A stretch of DNA of 64,000 nt from Lithodes maja (taxonomy: Eukaryota > Arthropoda > Malacostraca > Decapoda > Lithodidae). Shown here piece after piece: positions 21,936-33,600 of the stretch (its first letter is position 1; each line of letters begins with the position of its first letter). The stretch covers positions 1-64,000 of the forward strand of contig JBAKBP010000207.1 of assembly GCA_037953745.1 (NCBI GenBank). Reading direction: 5' to 3'. The position numbers were made by a program, and so were the translations under genes. The notes under the pieces are model-generated. The model was not told the origin of the DNA. It saw only the letters and a program-made list of their open reading frames with translations, and did no database searches.

Positions 21936-24900
21936 TTACCCAGGATCATATACCCCTGAACGACCACATGCAACCTCGTTGTCACAACCGGCAATATGGC
22001 TTATGTCCAGGTTATGTACCAATAACCTTAGTGACCACCTGGTCAGCCTCATATTCCGATTGTGAAACGGGTCCAAGATCTTGAGAGGGTAATGATCTGG
22101 GTAAACTACACCGACCGGACCATAGGCTGGAACATAGATCTCGAAATGCCCCAGCGCATCATCGTCCTTTTCACTTTCATTCATCAGGCTCTGACACGTT
22201 GCTGGTGCATTCTTAAGTCCGTCAGGCACAACATTGCACTGGTAGGTACTCCCGTCCACAACAAAACCACATACCTCTTTAGCACGCTCGGACAAAGTTA
22301 CAAGCAACGACCACTCACGACATTCCTTATCCCTCAGATCCTTCGTCCACACGTAATCCAGCTCTGCTTGCACCATAGGCTGTCGAGCAGGATTTATACG
22401 GCAGGGAATTAAACTGAGCCTTGCACTATCTCCAGCCTGCATGTCGGATTCTACCCCGTACCTCAGGCCTGGAGAAGCAACAAACATGCGAAAGTACTGC
22501 CATAGCCTAATAAACAACTGCCTTGCACTGTCTCCACGAACAACATGCCTAGTGCCCTCCCACAACCCAGCCGAGACCGCAGCTTCTAACCTGTAGTCTC
22601 CCTCCTTCTCCACCTTCGTCCCTAGAACAGCCAGGTCATGAGAGGGACAATCAGTACCACCTGTGCAGTCACTCCCACAGTTCATTATTGCTAAGGCTTC
22701 CCCGCCGATACCGTACATGCGCACCCCCGCATTCCTTGTGACGACATCTGCCTGCGCAGCATCACCGCTTTCAGCGACATGGCCAGATACAGTCGGTCTA
22801 TGGTAGGGCTGTTGCATTAGACTAGAGCAGCATTGGGAGGCTATGCGACGACCGGGCACTGCGATACCACAGCCGACCTTACCAATCTGCTCAATGTCCT
22901 CCTTTTGACCACCACCCTTGGCAGCCATGGGTCGACCCTGACCTGGCAACCATGCCAAGGCCTCGTCGCCCACCTTAAACCACCGAAACAACGAGGCTAA
23001 CGGTCTTTTAACAGTCACATGACCTGCCTGCGGAACATCTCGCACCGCCCGAGTTGTGAGACTCAGGGGCTCGGCACGACCAGTGGGGTATGAACCGAGC
23101 TGGTGCTGGAGTGCTGCACACTGCTGCTCAGACAGGTGCTCTAGCGCTTCCACAGCCACCAGACTCGTGTCCCCCGCCCACTGCTTCGCCGAGACATGAC
23201 AATCCCTACTCTCCTCCACCTGTGCCCTACTGCCCCCCTCTCCTTCTCCACCTTGGCCGCGGCAGACCAACGCAGGGACAGTAGGCTGCTCAGGTGGTTG
23301 CCTCACAAACTCCTCCACCAGGTTCACATGACATGCTTCCCCGTCCTCGTGTTTAATCTCGACAGCACCATTACCACACTTCTGAACTTCCGGATCCTCC
23401 AACTGAGCAACCCTTTTTTCTCTCTGTGTGTAACGTTGCTGCCTCTGAGTCTCTTCCGGCCCTACCTCCTCACTAGCTGTGACAGGTCCTGGGGCCTCTC
23501 CAGACTCTAACATAGGTGCTAATACTGAATCAACCAGGAGAGCCGCCGAGTCAAAACTCTTAAAACCAACTCCAGCTTTAGCCTCCTCCTGTTGATCGTT
23601 CCTCTGCTGGTCGGAAGACGGAGGACTAGGCTGTGACACTTTAGCTGCCTGAGCTCGGGTGACAGCACACGCCATGGGTTGTGCCTGGCACCGCTCGACA
23701 CACTCTTGCTCTTCCCTACTCACGTCGGCCGGCCTCTCGGCAACGACTAAGGGTAGAACCTCAGAAGCGGGCATTGCAAAGTCGTTGCCGAGAAGAAGGT
23801 CGACGCCCTCCACTGGCAGTTTCTCCACAATCCCAACATCCAATTCACGTGCCACACCATCCACCTCCAACTCCAACCGCACCAGCGGGTATGACCGAGT
23901 TGCATTAATACCCTGCACCACTACCACCCGAGCCGCATTTATAGGGTAGCCAGTCAAATTATTCATCAGAGTCTGGGAAGCACCTGTATCACGCAAGACC
24001 TCTACTCCATGCTTGCGCCCCGCCCACATCACGCAACCCCGTCCTCTATGGTCGCAAAAAACATCCTGAGCAGGGTTCGAGCCTCCCAGGTGCTTCTGCA
24101 TTGGCTGTGCCTCAGCCTCTGACGAACTGCCCCGGGCAAACTCAGAAGACTTCGGAGACACACCAATGTTGCAGGCCAAAGACACAGCTGCTGTAGGTGG
24201 TTTGCTAGGACAGACTCTTGCAAAGTGCCCCTTTTCATGACAAAGATAACACTCCAACTCCCCTCTGGGCTTCCCTTGGTACTGGGAAGGGCCCGGCCCC
24301 TTCTTAAATGGGACGGTGTTAGTCTTGTGGTCAGTCTTGGTATCATAGCTCTTGTACTTGTTTGCATAATGTATATCACTAACTCGGGGGGGTGGGGTGT
24401 CACGCCCCTTGTTACCTGCCTCACTACGCTGGGCAGACCCGCACCCACGAATTAATGATAGCCGGAGGTCAGCCATCTCAGCTGCCTCCTGTAGAGTTTT
24501 AGGGTTCTTTTCTTTAATAGTTAAAGTCATATCTGCACCAGTACACTTATAAAACTGCTCGAGCAGAAACAGCTCAGTCAACTGTTCGGCCGTCTCAGCT
24601 TTCTCAGAACGTGTCCAGTTAGCAAGTGCATCTTTTAAGTCCCGGGCATGTTCAAGAAAGGTCGCCTCCCTAGTCTTCGTAACACCCCGAAACTTCAATC
24701 GATATGTTTCTGGTTGCAACTCGTATGCCCGTAGGACAGCTCTCTTCAATACTGGGTAGTCAATGCAAGACTCTAAAGGCAGTGCATCATAAGCCTTCAG
24801 ACCCTTACCCGTAAGTCTTGAGGAGACCAGAGCTGCCCACTTCTCTTCAGGCCAATTATGCTCCCTACACTTCTTCTCAAAACGATTAAAAAATTCTGTG

Positions 24901-25607
24901 ACTTCAGTTTCACTAAATGCCGGCACCAATTTGACTAAGTGAGACAAGGACTGTTCTCTTACTTGGCCCTCCCGGCCCATCCGAATCCCTGTCGACTCTG
25001 CACGAGTCTTATCTAAGTCTATCTGAGCACAATATTTCTCGGAGTCGTATCTAAGCTCAGCCTCGTGCCTCCTGACCTCAATCTCATGCCTCCTAGTCTC
25101 ATTCTCCATTTTAGCAAGCTCGAGTTTAAATATCATCTCAGGAGACAGGCCGGAAGAGGGAGCTGCCACTACTGAAGGAGGGGGGGCAAGAACTGGGGAA
25201 CCACCATACGCACCGCCCGAGGGCACTCCAATCTTCCAATGCTCATCCCTCTGTGGGAGAGTGCTAACCTCCGGCAACTGAGTGGACGGCACTGTGGGAG
25301 TCGAGTGAGAGGGGATCTGGGGAGGAACCCCCCCAAACGCCCTCCCCTCCGAAACCCCATGTCGCCCACGCAACACCCAGGAAATCAGCTCCCCCTTGGA
25401 CATTCCTCCTACATTGGATAGACCCAAAACCTTGGCTATCAGGTGCAAGCCATAAACATTCACCCCAGTCAGCCTCTCCTCCGTCACATGGTACTGCTTA
25501 CTCACAAAAAGTCTAGCATCCTCCTCACTAGTTACTAACGGCACCTCCTCACTTAGCATCTCTCGCTCCTCGTCAATACTAGGGCCCGACATACTGAAGT
25601 TCACCAA
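21936..25607 (-). CDS. Gag-protease polyprotein with incomplete pol remnant (element B)
   Basis: An uninterrupted 1223-codon frame, closely similar to that of element A. The gag region precedes a zinc knuckle near residues 450-465, here C-x2-C-x4-H-x4-C with CYLCHEKGH. The protease core RDTGASQT follows near 536-547. Compared with A it lacks about 16 residues in the Glu/Arg-rich coil, and lacks the segment around FDIGGGLGLL after the protease. It differs in the RT scrap (SERAKEVCGFVVDG). All of these differences keep the frame. The integrase core and YLDD loop are absent, and the RNase H tail has YPDHYPLKI. It shares the unrecognised block of A. I infer selection, or at least recent descent from an open-frame parent. 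Confidence 0.88.
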   Translation of the reverse strand: MVNFSMSGPSIDEEREMLSEEVPLVTSEEDARLFVSKQYHVTEERLTGVNVYGLHLIAKVLGLSNVGGMSKGELISWVLRGRHGVSEGRAFGGVPPQIPSHSTPTVPSTQLPEVSTLPQRDEHWKIGVPSGGAYGGSPVLAPPPSVVAAPSSGLSPEMIFKLELAKMENETRRHEIEVRRHEAELRYDSEKYCAQIDLDKTRAESTGIRMGREGQVREQSLSHLVKLVPAFSETEVTEFFNRFEKKCREHNWPEEKWAALVSSRLTGKGLKAYDALPLESCIDYPVLKRAVLRAYELQPETYRLKFRGVTKTREATFLEHARDLKDALANWTRSEKAETAEQLTELFLLEQFYKCTGADMTLTIKEKNPKTLQEAAEMADLRLSLIRGCGSAQRSEAGNKGRDTPPPRVSDIHYANKYKSYDTKTDHKTNTVPFKKGPGPSQYQGKPRGELECYLCHEKGHFARVCPSKPPTAAVSLACNIGVSPKSSEFARGSSSEAEAQPMQKHLGGSNPAQDVFCDHRGRGCVMWAGRKHGVEVLRDTGASQTLMNNLTGYPINAARVVVVQGINATRSYPLVRLELEVDGVARELDVGIVEKLPVEGVDLLLGNDFAMPASEVLPLVVAERPADVSREEQECVERCQAQPMACAVTRAQAAKVSQPSPPSSDQQRNDQQEEAKAGVGFKSFDSAALLVDSVLAPMLESGEAPGPVTASEEVGPEETQRQQRYTQREKRVAQLEDPEVQKCGNGAVEIKHEDGEACHVNLVEEFVRQPPEQPTVPALVCRGQGGEGEGGSRAQVEESRDCHVSAKQWAGDTSLVAVEALEHLSEQQCAALQHQLGSYPTGRAEPLSLTTRAVRDVPQAGHVTVKRPLASLFRWFKVGDEALAWLPGQGRPMAAKGGGQKEDIEQIGKVGCGIAVPGRRIASQCCSSLMQQPYHRPTVSGHVAESGDAAQADVVTRNAGVRMYGIGGEALAIMNCGSDCTGGTDCPSHDLAVLGTKVEKEGDYRLEAAVSAGLWEGTRHVVRGDSARQLFIRLWQYFRMFVASPGLRYGVESDMQAGDSARLSLIPCRINPARQPMVQAELDYVWTKDLRDKECREWSLLVTLSERAKEVCGFVVDGSTYQCNVVPDGLKNAPATCQSLMNESEKDDDALGHFEIYVPAYGPVGVVYPDHYPLKILDPFHNRNMRLTRWSLRLLVHNLDISHIAGCDNEVACGRSGVYDPG

Positions 25608-25806
25608 AAAATTCTCGAGACAAAAGTGTTAAACTCCCTTATGCAAGCACTAATTACTAAATTAACTGGAGTCTCTTAAATGCTCTCCTAATTGCCTTAC
25701 AAAAAAAAATATTCTTCAATATGTACGCTAAAGTACCAACAAACAAATGTTGTACAACTCTGCAAAAAATTATACTGTTCACAAAATCCTAAGCAAGGTC
25801 GCCATT

Positions 25807-27659
25807 TGTTACGACCGGGCACTCGGGTACACTAGGGCTCTTACACAGGACTCGAGTATGGCTCGCTGCCACAACGGAAACACACGATCCCAACCCCAGA
25901 GTACTGCCAGCCGAACAAAAAACGCCACTACCCTCCAGAGTTCTATCTGCTATAACGGGGTATACAAGAACTCGGTACTAGCGTTTCACACAACAGACTA
26001 ATAACAAGACGGGAGTTATCTAGTCTGGTCAACAATCAAACAAAGAAGAAAGTACTACAACACTAAAGAATAGTGTTGGCCGAAGCCGAAGTAATCCACC
26101 CTTGAACTAAGAACTTAAGAAGTCCTCCACCCTCTACTTCGGATCGGCACTATTACGTTACGTTAAACAATAGTCCTCGAGCATCAAGCAAGGAATCTTC
26201 TGATAAGTTAGATGCTTCTCGAATACTCATAAGAAGTAAGTATCGGATTTTGAACAGCAATTTAATGAATAACTCACTGGTAATTAAAGGCTTTAAATTG
26301 ACATAAGAAGAATTATAAGAATAAGCAATAGGATATGGCAAACATTAAGAAGAAGTACTCCGACAATGCACTGGCAATAGCCTACTAAGATTGTGCTCGT
26401 GGGCCACTAATCTCTGAAGTAGCTAAGCGTGCCACACATGAAATCAATAGTGCTTAAACAATAATATACATAAGGAGAAGCTTCAATACTATGCTGTATC
26501 TGCTGGTCGAGCAAAGTCTAGCTGGGATATCTAAGGTTAAGAGACAATGGCTGAGCAAGCGGCTCGTAGCCTAGCGAGGTCCTTAAGACTGTGCGGCCAA
26601 ATTACGGTAATTGACGGGATGCTCTCTTGAGAGATCCAGATCACTAGTATCTGGTTCTCTCCTGGCGATCCTCTCAAAGTCAAGCAAAATGAGATAGCAC
26701 AGTGTTGGGTGGCACAGGCAAAAGCCCTCACTCGCAACACAGTGCTAAACTCCCACGGTACACAATCAAAAAGACCCCCTAGGCTTCCCACGTCTCCGTT
26801 GCAATTGTGCTGGTTCAACCAACCTAGCACTCATAGGAAATCACAACTCGAGGAACCCTATCCCAGTCTAGCATTACCTAAACCAGCAGAAAACAGGAAC
26901 ATGAATAATAGTACACAGGGAAATACATATACGAGTGCAACAAACATCAATCAATCCTATTCTAGTTGACCCTTCCAAAATAGGCTATCTAACAGGCACT
27001 TATCTCGTGAGAACTCAAGCGATAATACTTTGGCTGACTAAATCTGCACCAAAGGGGTCATTGAGGTTATAAACAGGGACGAGAAGAGAAGAAGGTAGGC
27101 TGTTCAGAGAGTAGAGAAAGTTCACATCAGTCGGAAGAATATGGATAGTTGCAAGGGATATGAGAGGTCGCTTTGCCTGATGAGTTCTGATCTAAAAATG
27201 GCGAGACCTCCCTTTTTATACTCGGCCCCGTAGCGAGCATAACGGCAACACTAAGGACCGCCCACTGGCAATCATGACGTCATATTCTCTCAATCTGGGA
27301 TTGACAAAGGATTCCCACGCTCTTGATGAGGGGGGAGGGAGGGGGGAAGGAGGGAGGAGGGAGTGAGGCCTACACACCTCGTGGCGCGCACACTGTCCTC
27401 CGTTACATAACTCGCTCTCTCTCATCACATCATACAAGTCCCACACACAATACTTATATCTAATGATATAAAATAGAACTCGTTGACTTAGAAGAAAACA
27501 AAATACATAATGATAATACTTATAGTACAACGGTTCACATAAACTGAGTTAGGAAACTCTACACAGACTACAGCCAAAGTTCCTGCCCTGACGATCCTAG
27601 CGAGAGTGGGGCCTGACTGGGCGTTCTGTACAGCATGCTCATACTCGACATGCGTCACA
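25807..27659 (-). repeat. 5' LTR of element B
   Basis: 1853 bp, the promoter-bearing LTR for this minus-strand element. The leader 25608-25806 carries the GGTCGCCA primer-binding site next to the LTR edge. A minus-strand TATAAAAAG is at 27212-27220. Confidence 0.92.
27212..27220 (-). promoter_or_regulatory. TATA box in 5' LTR of element B
   Basis: TATAAAAAG on the minus strand, conserved in position with the LTR of element A. Presumed RNA polymerase II core promoter. Confidence 0.5.
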
Positions 27660-27768
27660 CTTATAATATACGATCAACTCGTCCTACGTCGTGCTGTAGG
27701 AGCAATCGTGACGTCACAGAGACATACGAGATCAAAAAAGAGTCATATTCTATCGTAATTATACGATA
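27660..27768 (-). repeat. BEL-1 LTR 5' edge, right of element B
   Basis: Reverse complement of the first ~110 bp of the BEL-2 LTR, ending at 27768 with the LTR terminus. It begins with the CTTA duplication of element B. Sequence to the right is unrelated to BEL, so this is the outer edge of BEL-1, either a 5' LTR or a solo LTR. Confidence 0.85.
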
Positions 27769-28075
27769 ATGTGTGTGGGTGTAAGTGTGTCGTGTGTGTA
27801 TTCATTCCGTCTACTTCTCGAAGTTAATTTTCGCATAATAATGTTTAAAATTATTTTCAAAAATGGTGAATCTGTGCTGCAAGGTTAAAGAAAATTGGCT
27901 TAGGCCGAGAGAGCAAAGGGTAAGGTCAGACGAGGAGAAGATGCATTAAGAAAGGTAAGGAGGAATGAAGGAGGAAACAAAGCGAGTCACTCAGGCCAAG
28001 AGAACTATTGGGAGAAGTGAGCGAGGTATACAGTAGTAGGGAGGAGGGAGACGTGAAGGGCAGTAGTATATGTAT

Positions 28076-28142
28076 GTGTGTATATATGTATGTATGTATG
28101 TATGGTTGTATGAATGAATGTACGCATGTATGGTTGTATGTA
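28076..28142 (+). repeat. TATG-type microsatellite
   Basis: Imperfect TATG/TGTATG repeats directly left of the MITE, with a similar run directly right of it (28483-28525). The MITE therefore appears to have landed inside the microsatellite. 27769-28075 shows nothing recognisable. Confidence 0.75.
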
Positions 28143-28481
28143 CAGTTAGTCAAAGTTCCAGCTGACCCACCCTCACTCTGGGGCTTGCAGAATTAGCTGG
28201 CAATACTGGTGTAGTTGCCAATCAGTGGATATAATAACTTGAATATTTAAGCAAATCTACGAACTTTGGGTGAATGTTCAGGATCATACATAACGATGTA
28301 TGCATTTTTATTTGAGATAGGCTTAATTTTCCGTTGTTTAGTATATGTTCTAACAATGATATAGCCGAAATCAGATCTACCAATCCCAATCTTTGTAAGA
28401 CACACCTTCCTACACCAGTATTGCCAGATAATTCTGCGAGCCCCAGAGCGAGGGTGGGTCAGCTGGAACTTTGACCAACTG
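28143..28481. mobile_element. Tc1/mariner-type MITE
   Basis: 339 bp with 71-bp inverted terminal repeats (28143-28213 and 28411-28481), starting CAGTT and differing at only a few bases. A TA dinucleotide lies at each edge. The CAGT start and TA duplication fit Tc1/mariner. There is no transposase frame, so it would depend on one supplied elsewhere. Confidence 0.8.
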
Positions 28482-28534
28482 TACGTATGAATGTATGGTT
28501 GTATGTATGTATGAATGTATGTAGGTTATTTATG

Positions 28535-28535
<1 letters not shown>

Positions 28536-28568
<33 letters not shown>
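28536..28568. repeat. AT dinucleotide repeat
   Basis: An uninterrupted AT run that directly abuts the LTR of element D. Confidence 0.9.
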
Positions 28569-28572
<4 letters not shown>

Positions 28573-30372
28573 ACGGCTGGATCGGCAATACATATTCGGG
28601 ATTCTTGATCGTAGGACAGAAATGGCTTATGTGACAACGACACGCTCGATTCCAGTCCCAAATACTATATGCTCCAGACAACAAAAGCACCAACGCCCTA
28701 CAGAGTTATCGTCTATGGTAACGAGGTACCTTAACTCGGCGAAAGTGTACAACAGGGGTAGGCTATGAGGCTAAACTCCCTCAGACATTTATAGGTTACG
28801 TTATGACTAAAGAAATGCAATACTCAAGAAACTACGTTAATATTAAGCCTCTAATAATGTAGAATAGAAGCAGGCTAAAGGTATGACAGTGAAATGCTAA
28901 ATGACAAATGTACACGCCTACTTGAAAGCGCGTGCACTAGAATAACTGTCCCCTACTAACATGCACTAGCATGTAGCATACAAGATGTTCATGATCCAGT
29001 AGATACCTAATAATACACATGGAAGGAACATAAATAGTAGTCACTTATTATAATAATGAATCTATACTTGGAATAACTAAAAGGTTGCAGGCAACAGTAC
29101 TGCGCCGGTAGCCTACTACCGCATAGGCTACTTCGCTTCTCTCACTCTGTCTCCCCTCTGAGTCCGTATGCGCCCTACGCAATAGAACTCCGGAAACAGC
29201 AGCAAAACGACAGTGCAGTTAATTGATACATGAAAGTATTAATAATGTTGTCTAGTGTGTGAGTAATGTGTATTGTAAAGTGTTATATACATAAACTTAA
29301 AGAGAGCTGCAATGCATAGTAAAATAAAGATATCACCCACTCATCATCCCCATGTGTTCTAGCTAGCAGGCCAAGTCACAGGAACAACGAGTCCCAGCAC
29401 CGAAAGCGAGAACCCAGGAAAAGACTGCAGAGAACACAAGGACAGATAAATTACATTACTCTACTATACCGGCACTACGAGCGAGCTGTAGTCTCTGGTA
29501 CTGCACTCGCTCCTGGCTCGGTAGGCAAATCAAGGCTAAGTCCTCGCCCCTCTACAGACAACTCCTGGGCATGGTCGGGCTCTTACACATGGCACTAGTC
29601 TAGTCACAAATTGGATGATGAGCTGGGCATATAACTCGTGAACATGTAGAACGTTCACCAACTATCCTCATCAAGAAGATCGCTGTTCACATTAACCCCT
29701 TAAATCTAATACATGTAAATATATGCTTGTCCTAAGAGTAATACGAGAGGTGAGTGCTGAAACTCCTTTAGGACCTCAAGGGAAGGTTATGCATTTAAAT
29801 AGAGAGAAGAATGAAATGAGAGTAATGTCGTCAGAGAGAAAGAGTGCAACCGTGAGAAATTGGGAGAGAGGGCAAGGGATGTTAGAATCTCAAAGGTTCT
29901 AGGCAACCTGATCATGGAACACACAGCGAGCCTCCAGGCAATGTGCAGCACGACAACATGGGCAGCCCAGGCAGCATAGGCAGGCGGCAATGGACTACCA
30001 ACCCTGTCGCACCTAGCTATAAGCGCAGGGCTGCCAACCGGTCCATACGTCTGGCAACCACCCCCCCGGCAGCGTGGCGCATTGCTACCCTCTCGCTCTG
30101 AAGTCTAACTCACTCTCTCTCTCTGAATTCCTATTGTCTTATCTATCAACTTCTCTATTGATACTACATATTAAATGGAAGGTCTCGACATGGCTTAAAA
30201 CAAAACCCACCACTGGTTAGCACATGACGAGACCTTTGCAGAGATACAAAGAACATAGTTATACGTTGTCACACTCAATATACATGGCCAGCACGGTACA
30301 GTGGTACGGACGGTACAGTGGAGTACCAAGGAGTACAATCAGGTTGCGTTGCCACGCACTGGGTGCGTCACA
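28569..30372 (-). repeat. 3' LTR of element D
   Basis: 1804 bp, minus strand TGTGACGC to CGTAACA. Several short GGTACAGTGG-type repeats lie near its right edge (30285-30335), where the two LTR copies differ most. Confidence 0.9.
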
Positions 30373-30383
30373 GCCCCCCCAAG
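30373..30383 (-). other. Polypurine tract of element D
   Basis: On the minus strand this is CTTGGGGGGGC, next to the LTR start TGTGACGC. 30384-30653 between it and the ORF end is noncoding. Confidence 0.7.
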
Positions 30384-30653
30384 ATTTTAGATAATCGACC
30401 TTAGAAGCATTATCAAAATCTGACAGGCAACCAACCGACCTGCTACCCTTAGCTGCCACTAATTGCAAAAGGTGCACAACAACTGAAGTGTGAATTATAC
30501 ATAAAACACAATATCGCATGCATCATGCTACAACAATAAAGACTTACAAAACTAAAAAAAAAAATTCTCGTTTATTTTATTGTTTTATAATCTTTTTGGA
30601 CGGCGTTATGATAGCCTAATTTTACTCCTGCTCAACCCACACACCGTGCACGA

Positions 30654-33600
30654 CTATCCTGGATCATCAACCCTTGATAGACAATCTGCTATCACGTTCT
30701 CACTCCCGGCAATATGCTGAATGTTGAGATTATACTCTTGGAGCATTAGGGACCACCTGGTCAACCGCATATTCCGATTGTGAAACTGATTTAGGAATTT
30801 CAAGGGATGATGGTCCGTATAAATCGTCACTACCGGGCCGTAGGCTGGAACATAAACTTCGAAATGTTTGAGCGACAAAACGATAGCAAGAAGCTCCTTC
30901 TCTATAGTCGAGTAATTCCTTTGTGCCGAATTAAACTTGCGAGAAAAGAAGCTCACTGGGTGTTCCAAGCCCTCGGAATCAGTCTGCAGTAACACTGCCC
31001 CGGCACCCACACCGCTGGCATCAGTCGCCAGCTGAAAACTCCTGGAGAAGTCTGGGGCTCTCAAAATCGGATGTGTACACAGCAGGTGCTTGACTAGGTC
31101 GAAAGCCCTCTGACACTCCGCAGCCCAACAGAACTTCACTGACTTCGACAGTAGATCAGTTAACGGTGCTAAGACAGTAGAGTATCCCCGGATGAAGCGC
31201 CTATAATAGCCTATCATACCTAGGAACCGCATGACCTGGCGCTTAGTGGTGGGCCTGGGAAACATATTGATAGCCTGTATCTTGCTCAGGGGGGGGCACA
31301 CCCGGCCTAACCCGACCACGAAGCCAAGATACTGCACAGTAGCCTTTACAAACTCGCACTTCCTCAGGTTCACCACCAGCCCAGCATCGTGCAACTTCCC
31401 AAACAGGGTCTCTAAGTGCCTTAGGTGATTTTCAAAATTGTCATCATACACTATCACGTCATCAAGGTAGACCGTGCAGTTAGGGATTTCGTCACAAATA
31501 TCGTTCATCAGGTTCTGAAACGTGGCAGGTGCGTTCTTAAGCCCATAAGGCATTACGTTACATTGGTAGGTCTTGCCATCTACCACAAAACCACAAACTT
31601 GCTTAGCTCGGTCCGACAGGGGTACTTGCCAGTAGCCTTTTACAAGATCAATTTTAGTAAGGTACTTTGCATTCCCTATCTTGTCCACGCTGTCGTCAAC
31701 TCGAGGCAAAGGGTAAGGGTTGGTAGTGGTCAAGCCATTTAGCCTACGAAAATCTATGCAGAACCGCACCTTGCCGTCAGGTTTTGGCTGCAACGTGACG
31801 GGTGATGTCCACTTCACATAACCTTCAGTGATCATCCCTCTCTCAACCATGTACTTTAACTCCTCCCGTAAAGCTGGCAACTTTACCGGGGGCACACGGT
31901 AGGGCACTGACTTGAAGGGCACATTATCACTGACGTCCACGTCGTGCGTTACCTGAGTAGTGAGACCTGGGTGTTCGGCGAAAACAGAGGGGTATGACCT
32001 GAACAGGCCTAGGACAGCAGCACCCTGGTGCTCAGGCAGGTGACTTACAGCTTGCCTAGCCTCTTGTTCAGTATTCCCCGCCCACTGTTCCGCGGAAATG
32101 ACACAGTCCCAGCTATCCTCCTCAGCAGCATGACTGTCCCCACCTCCTTCTCCACCCTGGCCGCTGCAGGCCAGCACAGGGACAGTGAGAGGCTCTGAGG
32201 GGCGTCTCACATACTCTTTCATGAGGTTAACATGACATAACTGATGTTTTTTTCTACGGTCAGGTGTTGCAACGAGATAATCAAGGTCGGACAGTTTCTT
32301 AGCCACCACATACGGCCCAATAAACTTGGCAGAAAGGGGGTGTCCAGGCAAAGGTAAAAGCAACATTACCTCCTGACCCACCGAAAACTCCCGAAGCTTC
32401 ACCTTGGCGTCATACTGGTGCTTCATGACCGCCTGTGCATTAACCAAGTTATTACCTGCCGCTGCCATGCAACCTATAAGTCTCTCCCGGCTCTCAAGGA
32501 TATATTTAAGTACAGACCCCGGCTTCTCTTCGCCCTCCCAGATCTCTTTCACCATACTTAAAGGTCCTCTCACATTATGGCCAAAGACTAGTTGATTTGG
32601 ACTGAACCCCAGGCTCTCTCCTGGGACTTCACGTGCAGCGAACAGAACATACGGCAGACCCAAATCCCAATCAGTGTCATGTTCTGCACAGTAACAGCGT
32701 AGCATACTCTTCAGGGTCGAGTGCCACCGCTCCAAGACTCCCTGACTCTCGGGATGGTAGGCTGACGACACTACAGAACATATACCGTGCAACTGAAGGG
32801 TTTGCTTGAACAATTTGGATGTAAAATTGCTCCCCTGGTCTGACTGCACCTCACGTGGAAATCCATAACGGGAACAGAACAATAATAAGTTTTTAACAAC
32901 TGCCTTTGCCGAGCCGTTTCTCATGGGGTATGCGTCCGGGTATCTCGTAGCCACATCCATGATTGTCAACAGGAATTTATTGCCACTACTAGTAGGCGGG
33001 AAAGGGCCAACCAAATCTACTACAACTTTGCTGAACGGAGGCCCGGTGACAGGTATGGGAAACAAAGGTGCCTTCGGGATGGTCTGGTTAGGCTTCCCCG
33101 TTGTCTGGCAGGTCGCACACCCAGCCACCCATGCACAGACATCAGCCTTGACCCCAGGCCACCAGAAAAACCTGCCCAATGCCGCCAATGTTTTTGTTAC
33201 CCCCAAATGACCCGCCACCGGCACATCATGCGCCAGACACAATAAGGACTCTCTATACTTATTTGGAACAACCACCTGGTCTACTACCCTCGCACCGCCC
33301 TCCCACTTCGATTTGGGGTCTAGAAATCTGCGGTACAATATCCTGTTGAGCCTAAAGAAATCTCCCGGCTTCGCATCCCCATCTTCCTCCAACTCTATGG
33401 CACCATTGCTATAACGAGCTAGGCTAGCGTCTTGCAGCTGCTGCTCACTAATGTCCCTGGGCGTCAATGCATCAAGATGGTTTTGTAATAAGACATTACC
33501 CCGGCTAGTAGGCTCTACTGCCTTAGTGGCTCTCGCTACAGCTCTTGCCTCACGCGAAGTCTTACCCAACTCTGCCTTGTTACACACCATATCTGGGCCA

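Larger units (their letters stand above)
19598..27659 (-). mobile_element. Non-autonomous Gmr1-like LTR element B, inserted in a BEL-1 LTR
   Basis: Two 1853-bp LTRs (19598-21450 and 25807-27659) look identical wherever I compared them. A CTTA target-site duplication flanks the element (19594-19597, 27660-27663). The primer-binding site, polypurine tract and coding plan match element A. The identical LTRs and a single open 1223-codon frame point to a very recent insertion, although the encoded pol is incomplete. Confidence 0.93.
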
